A stretch of 64,000 nucleotides of DNA from Pristimantibacillus sp052113225. Its GTDB lineage: Bacteria > Bacillota > Bacilli > Paenibacillales > Paenibacillaceae. The notes below the pieces were generated by a model. The model saw nothing but the letters and a program-made list of their open reading frames with translations. It was not told the origin of the DNA and did not search any database. Below are positions 7,792 to 17,457 of the stretch, piece by piece. The stretch is taken from positions 744,001 to 808,000 of the forward strand of contig NZ_JBFRCT010000001.1 of the NCBI RefSeq assembly GCF_052113225.1. Reading direction: 5' to 3'. The stretch's first letter is position 1, and each line of letters starts with the position of its first letter. Both the position numbers and the translations under genes were made by a program.

Positions 7792-10641
7792 CTACCGCTC
7801 TACCGATTCCATGATGAAGGATTCAATAATATCTCCTTCTTTGAAGTCGCTAAACCGCTCGATCGTAATACCACATTCGTAACCTTGCGCGACTTCCTTC
7901 ACATCGTCTTTGAAACGTTTCACTGTATCCATTTTACCTTCGAATACAACGATACCGCCGCGGATGACGCGAACTTCGGAGTTACGAATAATTTTACCGC
8001 TAATAACCATACAACCAGCGATAGCGCCAACTTTGCTAAGTTTGAAGACGTTGCGGACTTCAGCTTGGCCTTGTACAGCCTCTTTGAAGATTGGATCCAG
8101 CATACCTTTCATTGCTTGCTCGATCTCTTCAATCACGTTATAGATAACGCGATGCAGACGAACATCAACTTTTTCTTGTTGTGCAGCCAGATCAGCTTGT
8201 GGTTCAGGACGAACGTTAAAGCCGATTACGATTGCATTAGATGCCGCAGCCAAGTTAATATCGGACTCGGTAATAGCACCTACACCGCTATGAATAATTT
8301 TGATACGAACGCCTTCGATTTCAATTTTCGCAAGGGAGCCTTTAAGCGCCTCTGTTGAGCCTTGAACGTCAGACTTAACAATAATGTTGAGATCTTTGAT
8401 CTCGCCTTCTTGGATATGCTTGAACAGATCGTCAAGAGTAACACGGGAGTTTGCACCCAGTTCCGATTGACGTTGCTTGATCGAACGACGATCTGCAATC
8501 GCTCTTGCTTTACGCTCGTCTTCGAATACCATGAACGGATCGCCAGCAAGAGGTACTTCTGTTAAGCCTGTGATCTCTACTGGTGTAGATGGACCAGCTT
8601 CTTTGATACGGCGGCCCTTGTCGTTGACCATTGCACGGACACGACCGAAGCAGTTGCCGGCAACGAAAGCATCACCGATCTTAAGCGAACCATGCTGTAC
8701 AAGGACGCGTGCTACTGGACCTTTACCTTTATCCAGCTCGGCTTCAATGACCGTACCACGTGCACGTTTGTCTGAATTCGCTTTGTAATCATTCACTTCA
8801 GCTACGAGCAGAATCATTTCAAGCAATTCTTCAAGACCCAGACGCTGCTTAGCGGATACGTTAACGAAGATCGTGTCGCCGCCCCACTCTTCTGGTACCA
8901 GTTCATATTCTGTCAAAGCTTGTTTGATTTTATCAGGATCCGCATCAGGTTTATCGATTTTGTTAACCGCTACGATAATTGGCACGCCAGCCGCTTTCGC
9001 ATGGTTAACTGCTTCAACCGTCTGAGGCATAACGCCGTCATCGGCTGCTACTACGATAATCGTAATATCCGTTACTTGAGCACCACGTGCACGCATAAGC
9101 GTAAACGCTTCGTGACCTGGTGTATCGAGGAACGTAATTTTCTTCTGATTAACTTCAACTTGGTATGCACCAATATGCTGCGTGATACCGCCTGCTTCGC
9201 CGCCAGTTACGTTTGTATGACGGATAGCGTCAAGAAGCGTTGTTTTACCATGGTCAACGTGACCCATAATAGTTACAACTGGAGGACGAGTAGACAGATC
9301 CGCTTCGTCATCAACCTCTTCCACTGTTTCGAAAGTATCTTCTTCAACAGGGATTTTCACTTCAACTTCAACACCAAATTCAGAAGCAATCAGAAGGATC
9401 GTATCCATATCAAGCTCTTGGTTGATTGTAGCCATTACACCAAGAGTAATAAGCTTCTTAATAACTTCAGATGCATCTTTATGAAGCAGTTTAGCCAAAT
9501 CGCCTACTGTCATTGTACCGCGTACAATAATTTTCTTAGGCGTGTTGTCAATTTTCTCACGTGGAGGCTGTTGCGAATGGTTACGGTTATTTCTTCCGCC
9601 TCTGCCGCGATTATTCGGGTTCGTTCTATAGTTTGGTTTGCCATCGTCAAAACGCTTTTGGCTGCCATTGTTCGTATTTGACTTCGCTTTATTGTTTACG
9701 TTATTGCTTTTGCGATTCGTTTCTGCTGCTGCAGTACCACGTGATGTTGGAGCTGGACGCGATTCGAATGAACGCGCTTGGCCGCCGCCTCCGCCACCTT
9801 GGCCTTGTGGACGATTGCCACCTGGAGCACCGCCGCCTTGTGGACGGTTGAATCCACCGCCTTGGCCGCCGCCTTGACCTTGTGGACGGTTGAATCCGCC
9901 GCCTTGACCTTGCGGACGACTGCCGCCTTGGCCGCCACCTTGACCTTGCGGACGGTTAAACCCACCGCCTTGACCTTGTGGACGACTGCCGCCTTGACCG
10001 CCACCTTGACCTTGTGGACGGTTGTACCCGCCTCCGCCTTGTGGACGACTGCTGCCTTGGCCGCTGCCTTGACCTTGCGGACGATTGCCTTGGTATGACG
10101 AACCACCCTGACGGTTACCGCTGTGCTGCGGTCTATTGTTGCTGGAATTGCTGGAGCTATTTGAGCTAGCGCTGTTCGTGCTTGCGCCTGCATTAGTCGT
10201 GCTTGTATTAGTGGTAGGTGCGCTTTCCTGCTGACTTTGTGCCGGACGTTGTTCTTGTTGCGATTGGTTAGTTTCGGATGTCGTTTTAATAGAATTCATA
10301 GGCCCCTGTCTGTCCTGAGATAAATTTTTGTTTGCTTGTGGTGCTTGCGTCTGCTGCGGCTTGCTTGCCGCCTGAGCTTGTGGCTGAGGCGTGGCAGATA
10401 CCGTCGCGTTGCCTGATTCTTGAGCACGCTTCGCTGCAGCATTTGCTTTAATATCGCGGAAGAAGCCTTCCACTTTATGAACCATTTCGTTTTCCATAAC
10501 ACTCATATGATTGTTAACAGGCAAGTTAAGCCGCTTAAGAATCGTTATAATTTCTTTACTGCTCATGTTTAGCGATTTCGCGTATTCGTATACACGCGTT
10601 TTATCTTTATTGTCCTTGCTGTTGTCCTGTTGTTTGCTCAA
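7792..10641 (-). CDS. infB: Translation initiation factor IF-2 with glycine/glutamine-rich N-terminal repeat region
   Basis: 949 residues, longer than the roughly 716 of Bacillus subtilis. It places fMet-tRNA on the 30S subunit and hydrolyses GTP on subunit joining. An IF2_N module (about 15-65) is followed by a long disordered stretch (about 70-365). At about 180-287 that stretch is built from RPQGQGGG-type repeats. A second IF2_N module follows (about 375-430), then the G domain with MGHVDHGKTT (about 457), DTPGHEAF and NKID. C1 and C2 domains complete the protein. The start is TTG (10641), seven bases behind GGAGGTG, inside the 3' end of rplGA (35-base overlap); no ATG is nearby. Confidence 0.97.
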   Translation of the reverse strand: MSKQQDNSKDNKDKTRVYEYAKSLNMSSKEIITILKRLNLPVNNHMSVMENEMVHKVEGFFRDIKANAAAKRAQESGNATVSATPQPQAQAASKPQQTQAPQANKNLSQDRQGPMNSIKTTSETNQSQQEQRPAQSQQESAPTTNTSTTNAGASTNSASSNSSSNSSNNRPQHSGNRQGGSSYQGNRPQGQGSGQGSSRPQGGGGYNRPQGQGGGQGGSRPQGQGGGFNRPQGQGGGQGGSRPQGQGGGFNRPQGQGGGQGGGFNRPQGGGAPGGNRPQGQGGGGGGQARSFESRPAPTSRGTAAAETNRKSNNVNNKAKSNTNNGSQKRFDDGKPNYRTNPNNRGRGGRNNRNHSQQPPREKIDNTPKKIIVRGTMTVGDLAKLLHKDASEVIKKLITLGVMATINQELDMDTILLIASEFGVEVEVKIPVEEDTFETVEEVDDEADLSTRPPVVTIMGHVDHGKTTLLDAIRHTNVTGGEAGGITQHIGAYQVEVNQKKITFLDTPGHEAFTLMRARGAQVTDITIIVVAADDGVMPQTVEAVNHAKAAGVPIIVAVNKIDKPDADPDKIKQALTEYELVPEEWGGDTIFVNVSAKQRLGLEELLEMILLVAEVNDYKANSDKRARGTVIEAELDKGKGPVARVLVQHGSLKIGDAFVAGNCFGRVRAMVNDKGRRIKEAGPSTPVEITGLTEVPLAGDPFMVFEDERKARAIADRRSIKQRQSELGANSRVTLDDLFKHIQEGEIKDLNIIVKSDVQGSTEALKGSLAKIEIEGVRIKIIHSGVGAITESDINLAAASNAIVIGFNVRPEPQADLAAQQEKVDVRLHRVIYNVIEEIEQAMKGMLDPIFKEAVQGQAEVRNVFKLSKVGAIAGCMVISGKIIRNSEVRVIRGGIVVFEGKMDTVKRFKDDVKEVAQGYECGITIERFSDFKEGDIIESFIMESVER
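9850..10035. repeat. 66-bp tandem repeat inside infB
   Basis: GACGGTT recurs at 9885, 9951 and 10017, an exact 66-base period, with a shorter unit at 9843. The repeat encodes a 22-residue unit of the form FNRPQGQGGG plus QGGSRPQGQGGG. It stays in frame, so copy-number change would alter IF-2 length without a frameshift. Confidence 0.85.
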
Positions 10642-10963
10642 TATGATCCACCTCCGAATTTTGACTCAGATGACCTGCAATCATTTTTCCGAACTTTGCG
10701 TCAGTTACCGCCAGTACGACTCGTTCCGGCTTTCCTATGGCCTTTCCAAGCTGATCGCGGTCAAATGCTTCGGCGAGTTGTACCCCGTAGGTGCTGCATT
10801 TGTCGCGAAATTTCTTCTTCGTGTTTGGCGAAGCGTCGCCCGCAATAATAACGAGCTGAGCTTCCCCTTTACGAACCGCCTTGAGCACAATTTCATCACC
10901 AGTAATGAGTTTGCCAGCTCTCATGGCCATGCCGAGCGAGGACAAGAATTTATTCATTTCCAT
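10607..10963 (-). CDS. rplGA: L7Ae/L30e-family ribosomal protein (YlxQ/RplGA)
   Basis: 118 residues. It has a compact L7Ae-like K-turn RNA-binding fold: GMAMRAGKLITGDEIVLKAVRKGEAQLVIIAGDAS, given here as GMAMRAGKLITGDE and LVIIAGDAS (about 10-45). ATG start behind AAGGAG, overlapping the rnpM 3' end by 14 bases; a second in-frame ATG (10957) is also possible. The tail is Gln-rich. In Bacillus the homologue is a non-essential ribosome-associated protein between ylxR and infB. Its precise role is not settled. Confidence 0.93.
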   Translation of the reverse strand: MEMNKFLSSLGMAMRAGKLITGDEIVLKAVRKGEAQLVIIAGDASPNTKKKFRDKCSTYGVQLAEAFDRDQLGKAIGKPERVVLAVTDAKFGKMIAGHLSQNSEVDHIEQTTGQQQGQ

Positions 10964-11264
10964 CGTTTTCCCGCTCCTTGCCTGCCAGAAACTCGTCTTC
11001 TACTGCTATGAAATCCTGTTCAAGCTGGTCGTAAATCGATGCGTTAACTGCCTGCTTTAATGCCCGATCAAGCGCCTTTGACTTCTTGGCTAGCTTAAAG
11101 CAGCTTACCTGCCCGCACAAGTAGGCGCCGCGACCGGCTTTTTTCCCCGTCAGGTCAATTAGCACTTCTTCGTCTGGTGTCCGAACAACGCGGATCAGTT
11201 CTCTCTTTGGCTTCATTTCTTGGCATGCAACGCACTTGCGAAGCGGCACTTTTCTCGGTCTCAC
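10950..11264 (-). CDS. rnpM: RnpM/YlxR, RNase P modulator
   Basis: 104 residues. The YlxR fold is marked by RKCVACQEMKPKRELIRVV near the N-terminus and GRGAYLCGQVSCF (about 45-57), two paired Cys sets. GTG start (11264) behind AAAGGAGGGGTGA. Family knowledge: YlxR/RnpM is a small RNA-binding protein reported to bind the RNase P RNA and modulate tRNA 5' processing in Bacillus. It lies between nusA and rplGA as in most Firmicutes. The acidic C-terminal tail (about 80-104) is longer than the core fold needs. Confidence 0.94.
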   Translation of the reverse strand: MRPRKVPLRKCVACQEMKPKRELIRVVRTPDEEVLIDLTGKKAGRGAYLCGQVSCFKLAKKSKALDRALKQAVNASIYDQLEQDFIAVEDEFLAGKERENDGNE

Positions 11265-11312
11265 CGTTCACCCCTCCTTTGCCCGTAAATGGACCCAAGA
11301 TGAAAGCCTGCC

Positions 11313-12416
11313 CTACATCTGATCGATGGAAACAGAGTCCTGGTGCATCGTACCTGTCGTCGTTTTCGGACGACCGTATTCCTGCTCCGCTTGCGTCTCG
11401 CTCTTAATATCAATTTTCCAGCCAGTAAGCTTCGCAGCAAGGCGTGCATTCTGACCTTTGATACCGATCGCAAGAGACAGTTGGTAATCAGGAACAATTA
11501 CGCGAGCCATTTTCTCTTGTTCGAATACGATAACCTCAAGCACTTTCGATGGGCTGAGCGCATTCGCTACATATTCCTCAACGCTCTCCGACCAGCGAAC
11601 GATGTCGATCTTCTCGCCAGTAAGCTCGTTTACGATTGTTTGTACACGCATCCCTTTTGGACCAACGCAGGATCCAACCGGATCTACTTCCTCGTTACGG
11701 GAGTATACGGCAATCTTTGAACGAAAACCTGCTTCGCGGGCAACCGAGCGAATCTCAACAACGCCGTCATAGATCTCAGGCACTTCAAGCTCAAACAGAC
11801 GCTTCAGGAGACCGGGATGAGTACGGGACAAAATAATTTGAGGTCCTTTGGTTGTATTCTCAACCTTTGTAATATACGACTTAACGCGGTCGCCGTGCTT
11901 GAATTTATCCGTAGGCATCAATTCTGTAAGTGGAAGCACTGCTTCGACTTTACCCAGATCTACGAACAAATTACGAGTATCTTGACGCTGTACAATACCA
12001 TTAACGATATCTTCTTCTTTATCGATAAAGGCATTATAGATCAGTCCGCGCTCAGCTTCACGAATACGTTGAGTAACGACTTGTTTCGCTGTTTGTGCAG
12101 CAATACGGCCAAAATCACGAGGTGTAACCTCGATATCGGCGATATCATCCAACTGATAGTGAGGGTTGATCTCACGCGATGCATCAACTGTAATTTCAAG
12201 ACGAGGGTCGAGTACTTCGTCTACAACTGTTTTACGAGCGTATACTTTAATAACGCCGCTATGGCGGTTAATGTCTACGCGTACATTCTGTGCAGTGTTG
12301 AAGTTGCGCTTGTAGCTCGATATCAAAGCCGCTTCAATCGCTTCTAACAGCACTTCTTTGGCAATCCCTTTATCCCTCTCGATTTCCGACAATGCTTCAA
12401 TAAAATCCATGCTCAT
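11313..12416 (-). CDS. nusA: Transcription termination/antitermination factor NusA
   Basis: 367 residues, the Gram-positive length without the C-terminal acidic repeats of E. coli. The N-terminal RNA-polymerase-binding domain spans about 1-130, the S1 domain about 135-205, KH1 (VGSCVGPKGMRVQTIVNEL) about 240-275 and KH2 (AIGIKGQNARLAAKLTGW) about 315-340. It enhances pausing and termination and binds nascent RNA. An ATG lies behind AAGGGGG at a rather long distance (about 13 bases); the second ATG (codon 3) is an alternative. It is the second gene after rimP, whose leader contains a terminator-like hairpin that NusA could act on. Confidence 0.97.
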   Translation of the reverse strand: MSMDFIEALSEIERDKGIAKEVLLEAIEAALISSYKRNFNTAQNVRVDINRHSGVIKVYARKTVVDEVLDPRLEITVDASREINPHYQLDDIADIEVTPRDFGRIAAQTAKQVVTQRIREAERGLIYNAFIDKEEDIVNGIVQRQDTRNLFVDLGKVEAVLPLTELMPTDKFKHGDRVKSYITKVENTTKGPQIILSRTHPGLLKRLFELEVPEIYDGVVEIRSVAREAGFRSKIAVYSRNEEVDPVGSCVGPKGMRVQTIVNELTGEKIDIVRWSESVEEYVANALSPSKVLEVIVFEQEKMARVIVPDYQLSLAIGIKGQNARLAAKLTGWKIDIKSETQAEQEYGRPKTTTGTMHQDSVSIDQM

Positions 12417-12453
12417 TGGAATGGAGTTCCCCCTTTCAAAAATAAACCGCTAT

Positions 12454-12915
12454 TTAAAACACAATCGCAAGGCGTGCGCCTGCGATCTTGGCATATGGAA
12501 TTACATGCTCTTTCTTACCGATTTTCACCGTAGCTTGTTCGCCATCAAATGCAGTAAGCTGTCCTTCAAATTCCTTAGAACCGTCAATCGGCTCGTAAGT
12601 CGATATATAAACATGCTTACCCACCGCTTTACGAACATCTTCTGGTTTCTTAAGCGGGCGTTCCGCACCCGGAGATGAAACCTCTAAGAAGTAAGCGTCG
12701 GATACCGGATCGTTCTTATCCAATTCTTCACTCAAAAATTCGCTGACTTTGCCGCATTCGTCAATATCAATGCCGCCTTCCTTGTCTACGAACACACGAA
12801 GGAAATAGTTGCTGCCTTCCTTGACGTACTCAATATCAACAAGTTCAAATCCATTGCTGTTGAGGAAAGGTGTTACCATTTCTTCAACAACGGTTTTGAT
12901 TTTGGATGTGCTCAA
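12454..12915 (-). CDS. rimP: Ribosome maturation factor RimP
   Basis: 153 residues. It helps assemble the 30S subunit. The N-terminal alpha/beta domain includes GFELVDIEYVKEG and LRVFVDKEGGIDIDEC. The family hallmark EVSSPGAERPLKKP is at about 77-90. A C-terminal SH3-like domain ends the protein. The start is TTG (12915) behind AGGAGGTTACACCGA. It is the first gene of the nusA-infB operon and is preceded by a near-consensus promoter and a structured leader. Confidence 0.97.
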   Translation of the reverse strand: MSTSKIKTVVEEMVTPFLNSNGFELVDIEYVKEGSNYFLRVFVDKEGGIDIDECGKVSEFLSEELDKNDPVSDAYFLEVSSPGAERPLKKPEDVRKAVGKHVYISTYEPIDGSKEFEGQLTAFDGEQATVKIGKKEHVIPYAKIAGARLAIVF

Positions 12916-13040
12916 TCGGTGTAACCTCCTGTTTCTTCATACATGTAAACGGGATTTCGTATTTGAAAAAAGCCGTTTACAAAACGTAAAGAGTGGGTTT
13001 CCCCACTCTCTGCTTCAAGTCTCTATCCACATCATTGCCA
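12916..13040 (-). promoter_or_regulatory. Structured leader of the rimP-nusA-infB operon with attenuator-like hairpin
   Basis: Downstream of the promoter the transcript contains AGAGTGGG-GAAA-CCCACTCT (12990-13009), an 8-bp stem closed by a GNRA tetraloop and followed by TTTACGTTTTG. Next comes GTAAACGG (12973-12980) paired with CCGTTTAC (12945-12952), which encloses a C-plus-six-T run. TTTAC-GTTTT-GTAAA offers a competing pairing. The arrangement resembles an attenuator. Autoregulation by NusA is an inference. Confidence 0.5.
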
Positions 13041-13045
13041 CAAAA

Positions 13046-13074
13046 ATTATATCATAACCGCATAGGGGTGACAA
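13046..13074 (-). promoter_or_regulatory. Promoter of the rimP-nusA-infB operon (sigma-A type)
   Basis: On the minus strand, TTGTCA (13069-13074), exactly 17 bases and TATAAT (13046-13051). The -10 is perfect and the -35 has one mismatch. This is the best promoter match in the window. It lies between polC and rimP. Confidence 0.85.
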
Positions 13075-13098
13075 GAAATGTTTTCTTGCATTGGGCGT

Positions 13099-16000
13099 TT
13101 AAAACAATGACAACTGGTTGGATTCCGGCAGTCCGCGGAAGCAGCCCATGCCCGTTAACACCTCAATAATCGTCTTGCTGGCCTTCGATTTTTGCTGGAA
13201 ATCTTCAATCGACAGGAACTCACCTTGATCACGTGAGGCTGCGATATTCCTTGCTGCATTCTCCCCGATACCCGCAATAGCCGCATAAGGAGGAATGAGC
13301 GAGTCGCCGTCAATAATAAACTTTGTTGCATCCGAACGATAGAGATCAATCGGCTTGAACGAGAAGCCGCGGGCTGTCATCTCAAGAGCCATCTCGAGCA
13401 ATGAAATACTGTTCTTCTCTTTCGTTGTTGCATTAAAGCCCTTATCCTCAATCTCGATTAGCTTCTTCTGAATCGCATCATAGCCTTGGCAGAGCAGATC
13501 CAGATCAAAGTCCTCAGCCCGTACTGTAAAGTAAGTCGCATAATATGCAATTGGATAATACAATTTGAAATAAGCGGTCCGTACCGCGGAAATAACATAA
13601 GCCGCAGCATGCGCCTTCGGGAACATGTACTCGATACGAAGACAAGAATCGATGTACCATGCTGGTACTTTACAACGCTTCATCTCTTCGATCCATTCCG
13701 GCGTTAGGCCCTTCCCCTTACGAACACTTTCTGTAATCTTGAATGCGAGTCCAGCATCCATTCCCGCTTTATATATCAAGTATAACATAATATCATCACG
13801 ACAGCCGATAACCGTCTTAATGTTACAAGTACCCTTCTTGATCAGCTCTTGTGCGTTGCCCAGCCATACCCCTGTACCATGGGATAATCCTGAAATCTGA
13901 AGTAAGTCGGCAAACGAAGATGGCTGTGTCTCTTGAAGCATCTGGCGAACGAATTTCGTCCCCATCTCCGGCACGCCATAAGTAGCAACTGGTGTGCGGA
14001 TCTTCTCAGGCGACACTTCAAGCGCCTTCGTCGAGTTGAACATACTCATAACCTTCGGATCATTCATCGGAATCGTCGTTGGATCAACACCCGTCAAATC
14101 CTGAAGCATCCGCATCATCGTCGGGTCATCATGACCCAGTATATCAAGCTTCAGCAAGTTCGCTTCAAAAGCGTGATAATCGAAATGCGTGGTCTTCCAT
14201 TCTGCATTCACATCATCCGCCGGATATTGCACCGGAGTAATGTCTTCGACTTCCATATAATTCGGAACAACAACTATACCGCCCGGATGCTGACCTGTAC
14301 TCCGCTTAACGCCGGTTACACCAGAAGCTAGCCTGTTAAGCTCTGCACCACGCCAAGTTTTATTATGATCTTCAGCATATTTTCTAGCAAAGCCATATCC
14401 TGTCTTCTCAGCTACCGTACCAATCGTGCCCGCACGGAAAACGCACTTGTCGCCGAACATAATTTTAGTAAAATTATGCGCCGTTGGCTGATATTCACCA
14501 GAGAAGTTTAGATCGATATCGGGAACTTTATCGCCCTTGAAACCAAGGAAAGTCTCAAACGGGATATCCTGACCTTCACCCTTCATTGGCTTGCCGCAAT
14601 TCGGACAGTTCTTATCTGGCAAGTCAAATCCACTTGGGACACTGCCATCAAGGAACCATTCGCTATGGCGGCATTCCGAATTGATACATAAATAATGTGC
14701 AGGCAGCGGATTAACCTCGGATATGCCAAGGAATGTCGCAACGACAGAAGAACCTACCGAACCCCGTGAACCTACGAGATATCCATCAGCATTGGACTTC
14801 TTAACGAGCTTTTCCGAGATCAAATAGTTGGCTGAGAAGCCGAATTTGATAATCGGTACAAGCTCTTTTTCCAGACGGTCAATTACAACCTGTGGGAGAT
14901 CATCGCCGTACATGGATTTCGCAGTGTCATAGCATGTATTCCGGATTTCTTCTTCCGCCCCTTCGATAATTGGTGTGAATAATTTATCCGGGAACATTTC
15001 GAACGGCTCGAACCGATCAGCAAGCTCCACAGTGTTCTTCACGACAACCTCATAAGCCCTTGCTTCACCTAAGAAGGCAAACTCCCGAAGCATTTCTTCG
15101 GTTGTACGCAGATGCGCATCCGGCTTACGCAAATCTTTTAGCGGACTGAAACCAGTTATCCCGTGGATGGCGATATCGCGATACAGCTTATCCCGTGGAT
15201 TCAAATAATGGACGTTACCGGTAGCGATAACCGGCTTGCCGAGCTCATCACCAATTTCGCAAATACGTCGGATTGCCTGTTCAATTTCAGCACGGCTGCC
15301 AACAAATCCTTTATCAACAAGGTGCATGTAGAAGTCAATCGGTTGAATCTCGAGCGCATCATAGAATCGAGCGATTTCAAGCGCTTCTTCGTATGATTTG
15401 TTAAGCACTGTCTCGAAGAACTCTCCCTTTTCACAGCCGGAAATGACAAGAATACCTTCACGCATGTCGACAAGTTTGCTTTTCGGAATACAAGCAACAC
15501 GTTTAAAATGCTCCGTATGCGAGATCGACACCATTTTAAACAGGTTTTTCTTGCCAGCCGCATTTAGCGCGTAAATATTGCAATGGAATGGCCGGGAGTT
15601 CGAAATATCGAGACCAACATAATCATTTAATTGATGAAGTCCGGTAATATTGCGTTCAGATGCATCATTTATGAGTCCGTATAATACACCACCAAGGGCA
15701 ACCGAGTCGTCTACGGCGCGGTGATGGTTATCGAGAGAAATCTTATATTTTGCAGATAATGTATTAAGTCGATGGTTCTTCATAGACGGATGTAGGAATC
15801 TTGCGAGCTCCAGTGTATCCAGTACGGGATTTGTAAGCTCAGGAAGTCCCAAAGACTTCAAATTTGCTTGCATGAATCCCATATCGAATCTTGCATTATG
15901 TGCTACGAGAATGGCATCGCCAATAAAAGTAATAAATTCACGCAGCTTAGGTTCGAGTTCAGGGGCATCCTGTACCATCTCATCATTGATATTCGTCAGC

Positions 16001-17415
16001 TGTTGAATATGATAAGGAATTTTCTCATGCGGATTAATGAAGGTGGAGAATCTGTCGATTTCCTTACCGTTCACCATCTTAACGCCTGCAAGCTCGATAA
16101 TTTTATTATTTATAATAGATAAGCCCGTCGTCTCGATATCAAATACAACATATTCGGCAGAGGCCAGCTGTTCTTCCCTTGAATTCAGCACCATCGGCAC
16201 TGCATCATTCACAACATTGGCTTCAAGGCCGAATAAAACTTGGATCCCATTCTTCTTCGCTGCTTTGAAAGCCTCTGGATAACAGTGAATATTGCTGTGA
16301 TCGGTAATAGCTATCGCTTTATGACCCCATTTAGCAGCCATCTTTACATATTCACCAATAGGAGTAACCGCGTCCATCGCACTCATTGTGGAATGGAGGT
16401 GGAACTCAACACGTTTCTCCTCGGCATTGTCCTTACGGTCAGGCGGCGAAGATATTTCTTGGAGATCATTTGGTATCATGACCAGTTCTGGCTCCTGCAT
16501 GAAGCGGTCATAATCGACCTTACCACGTGCTTTCACCCATTTGCCATTCGACAATAGGCTAAGCATCTTCACGTCTTCTTTGTTCTTGGCAAACATTTTC
16601 ATCGCCATCGAATCGGAGAAGTCGGTTACGTTAAACGTAAACAAGGTCATACCGTTACGAAGCTCTTTCACTTCGAGGCCAAATACAGCGCCTTGTACTG
16701 TAATTTTCTTTTCTTCTTCACGGATGTTCATAAGTGGAGTAGGCTCATCACGAATATCATAGCCCATCGCCAATTTGGTCGGTGCTTCATCGCCTTCGCC
16801 CTCAGAGGCTTCCGTAGCGACGCTTTCCATGATCTGAATGACCGCTTCCCGCTCCGCTTGTTCTCGCTTCTGTTGGAACTCTTCATAAACTTCCGGTCTA
16901 GCCTGTTCGCCGACTTCCATCTTCACACGATAAGTCCGGTCAAAGTTACGCTCATAGAAGCTGCTGATCGCTTCATCAATCTTCTTCTTCTTGGCTAACT
17001 CCAGGCCCATACCATCGAGCAGCGATACGGTGATCATCTCATCCGTTGGTTCCATTCCTGCTTTACTCAGCCAGCCGTTAACTGAAGCGTTCTCTTGTTG
17101 AACCCACTCTAGGAACATTGGCCAATATTCACGGGCAATCTCTACAGAAGGAACCGTTGGTTCGTATTGAAGCTGAAAAGAAGTTTCAGCAATATGCGAA
17201 AACTTCATGTTTACGGCTTGGGTCAGCGCCATAAAGGCCTTATAAGGAATTAAGGACGTTTTGCGAATGCAAAACGTCCACTTTCTATTGCTTTTTCCTA
17301 CAAGAACTTGCTCAATGTAACCGTCCTTGTAATAGGAATTTATTATTTCTTGAGGCAGTCCCGCTTGCTGCATCAGCAATTCAAAGCGCTGCCGTTTGTC
17401 TCCGGTTTGGCTCAT
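13099..17415 (-). CDS. polC: DNA polymerase III alpha subunit, PolC type
   Basis: 1438 residues from the chosen ATG (17415), close to the 1437 of Bacillus subtilis. It is the replicative polymerase of low-GC Gram-positives. An N-terminal domain and OB fold precede a PHP domain starting near FHLHSTMSAMDA (about 332). The DEDDh proofreading exonuclease is inserted in the PHP domain (FDIETTGLS about 426, HNARFDMGF about 513). A zinc site CINSEC...CPNCGKP lies at about 908-938 and the palm motif PDIDLNFSGEYQ at about 965. An in-frame TTG nine bases upstream (17424) is too close to the AGGAG to be preferred. The leading genes are proS and rseP, as in Bacillus. Confidence 0.98.
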   Translation of the reverse strand: MSQTGDKRQRFELLMQQAGLPQEIINSYYKDGYIEQVLVGKSNRKWTFCIRKTSLIPYKAFMALTQAVNMKFSHIAETSFQLQYEPTVPSVEIAREYWPMFLEWVQQENASVNGWLSKAGMEPTDEMITVSLLDGMGLELAKKKKIDEAISSFYERNFDRTYRVKMEVGEQARPEVYEEFQQKREQAEREAVIQIMESVATEASEGEGDEAPTKLAMGYDIRDEPTPLMNIREEEKKITVQGAVFGLEVKELRNGMTLFTFNVTDFSDSMAMKMFAKNKEDVKMLSLLSNGKWVKARGKVDYDRFMQEPELVMIPNDLQEISSPPDRKDNAEEKRVEFHLHSTMSAMDAVTPIGEYVKMAAKWGHKAIAITDHSNIHCYPEAFKAAKKNGIQVLFGLEANVVNDAVPMVLNSREEQLASAEYVVFDIETTGLSIINNKIIELAGVKMVNGKEIDRFSTFINPHEKIPYHIQQLTNINDEMVQDAPELEPKLREFITFIGDAILVAHNARFDMGFMQANLKSLGLPELTNPVLDTLELARFLHPSMKNHRLNTLSAKYKISLDNHHRAVDDSVALGGVLYGLINDASERNITGLHQLNDYVGLDISNSRPFHCNIYALNAAGKKNLFKMVSISHTEHFKRVACIPKSKLVDMREGILVISGCEKGEFFETVLNKSYEEALEIARFYDALEIQPIDFYMHLVDKGFVGSRAEIEQAIRRICEIGDELGKPVIATGNVHYLNPRDKLYRDIAIHGITGFSPLKDLRKPDAHLRTTEEMLREFAFLGEARAYEVVVKNTVELADRFEPFEMFPDKLFTPIIEGAEEEIRNTCYDTAKSMYGDDLPQVVIDRLEKELVPIIKFGFSANYLISEKLVKKSNADGYLVGSRGSVGSSVVATFLGISEVNPLPAHYLCINSECRHSEWFLDGSVPSGFDLPDKNCPNCGKPMKGEGQDIPFETFLGFKGDKVPDIDLNFSGEYQPTAHNFTKIMFGDKCVFRAGTIGTVAEKTGYGFARKYAEDHNKTWRGAELNRLASGVTGVKRSTGQHPGGIVVVPNYMEVEDITPVQYPADDVNAEWKTTHFDYHAFEANLLKLDILGHDDPTMMRMLQDLTGVDPTTIPMNDPKVMSMFNSTKALEVSPEKIRTPVATYGVPEMGTKFVRQMLQETQPSSFADLLQISGLSHGTGVWLGNAQELIKKGTCNIKTVIGCRDDIMLYLIYKAGMDAGLAFKITESVRKGKGLTPEWIEEMKRCKVPAWYIDSCLRIEYMFPKAHAAAYVISAVRTAYFKLYYPIAYYATYFTVRAEDFDLDLLCQGYDAIQKKLIEIEDKGFNATTKEKNSISLLEMALEMTARGFSFKPIDLYRSDATKFIIDGDSLIPPYAAIAGIGENAARNIAASRDQGEFLSIEDFQQKSKASKTIIEVLTGMGCFRGLPESNQLSLF

Positions 17416-17457
17416 GGCAATCAATCACTCCTGTACGATCCAATCCGATCGAAGCTA

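Noticed and set aside
9696..10193. Alternative frame of 165 codons inside infB, rich in Lys/Val/Ala repeats
   Set aside because: It is a shadow of the 66-bp repeat in the infB coding frame.
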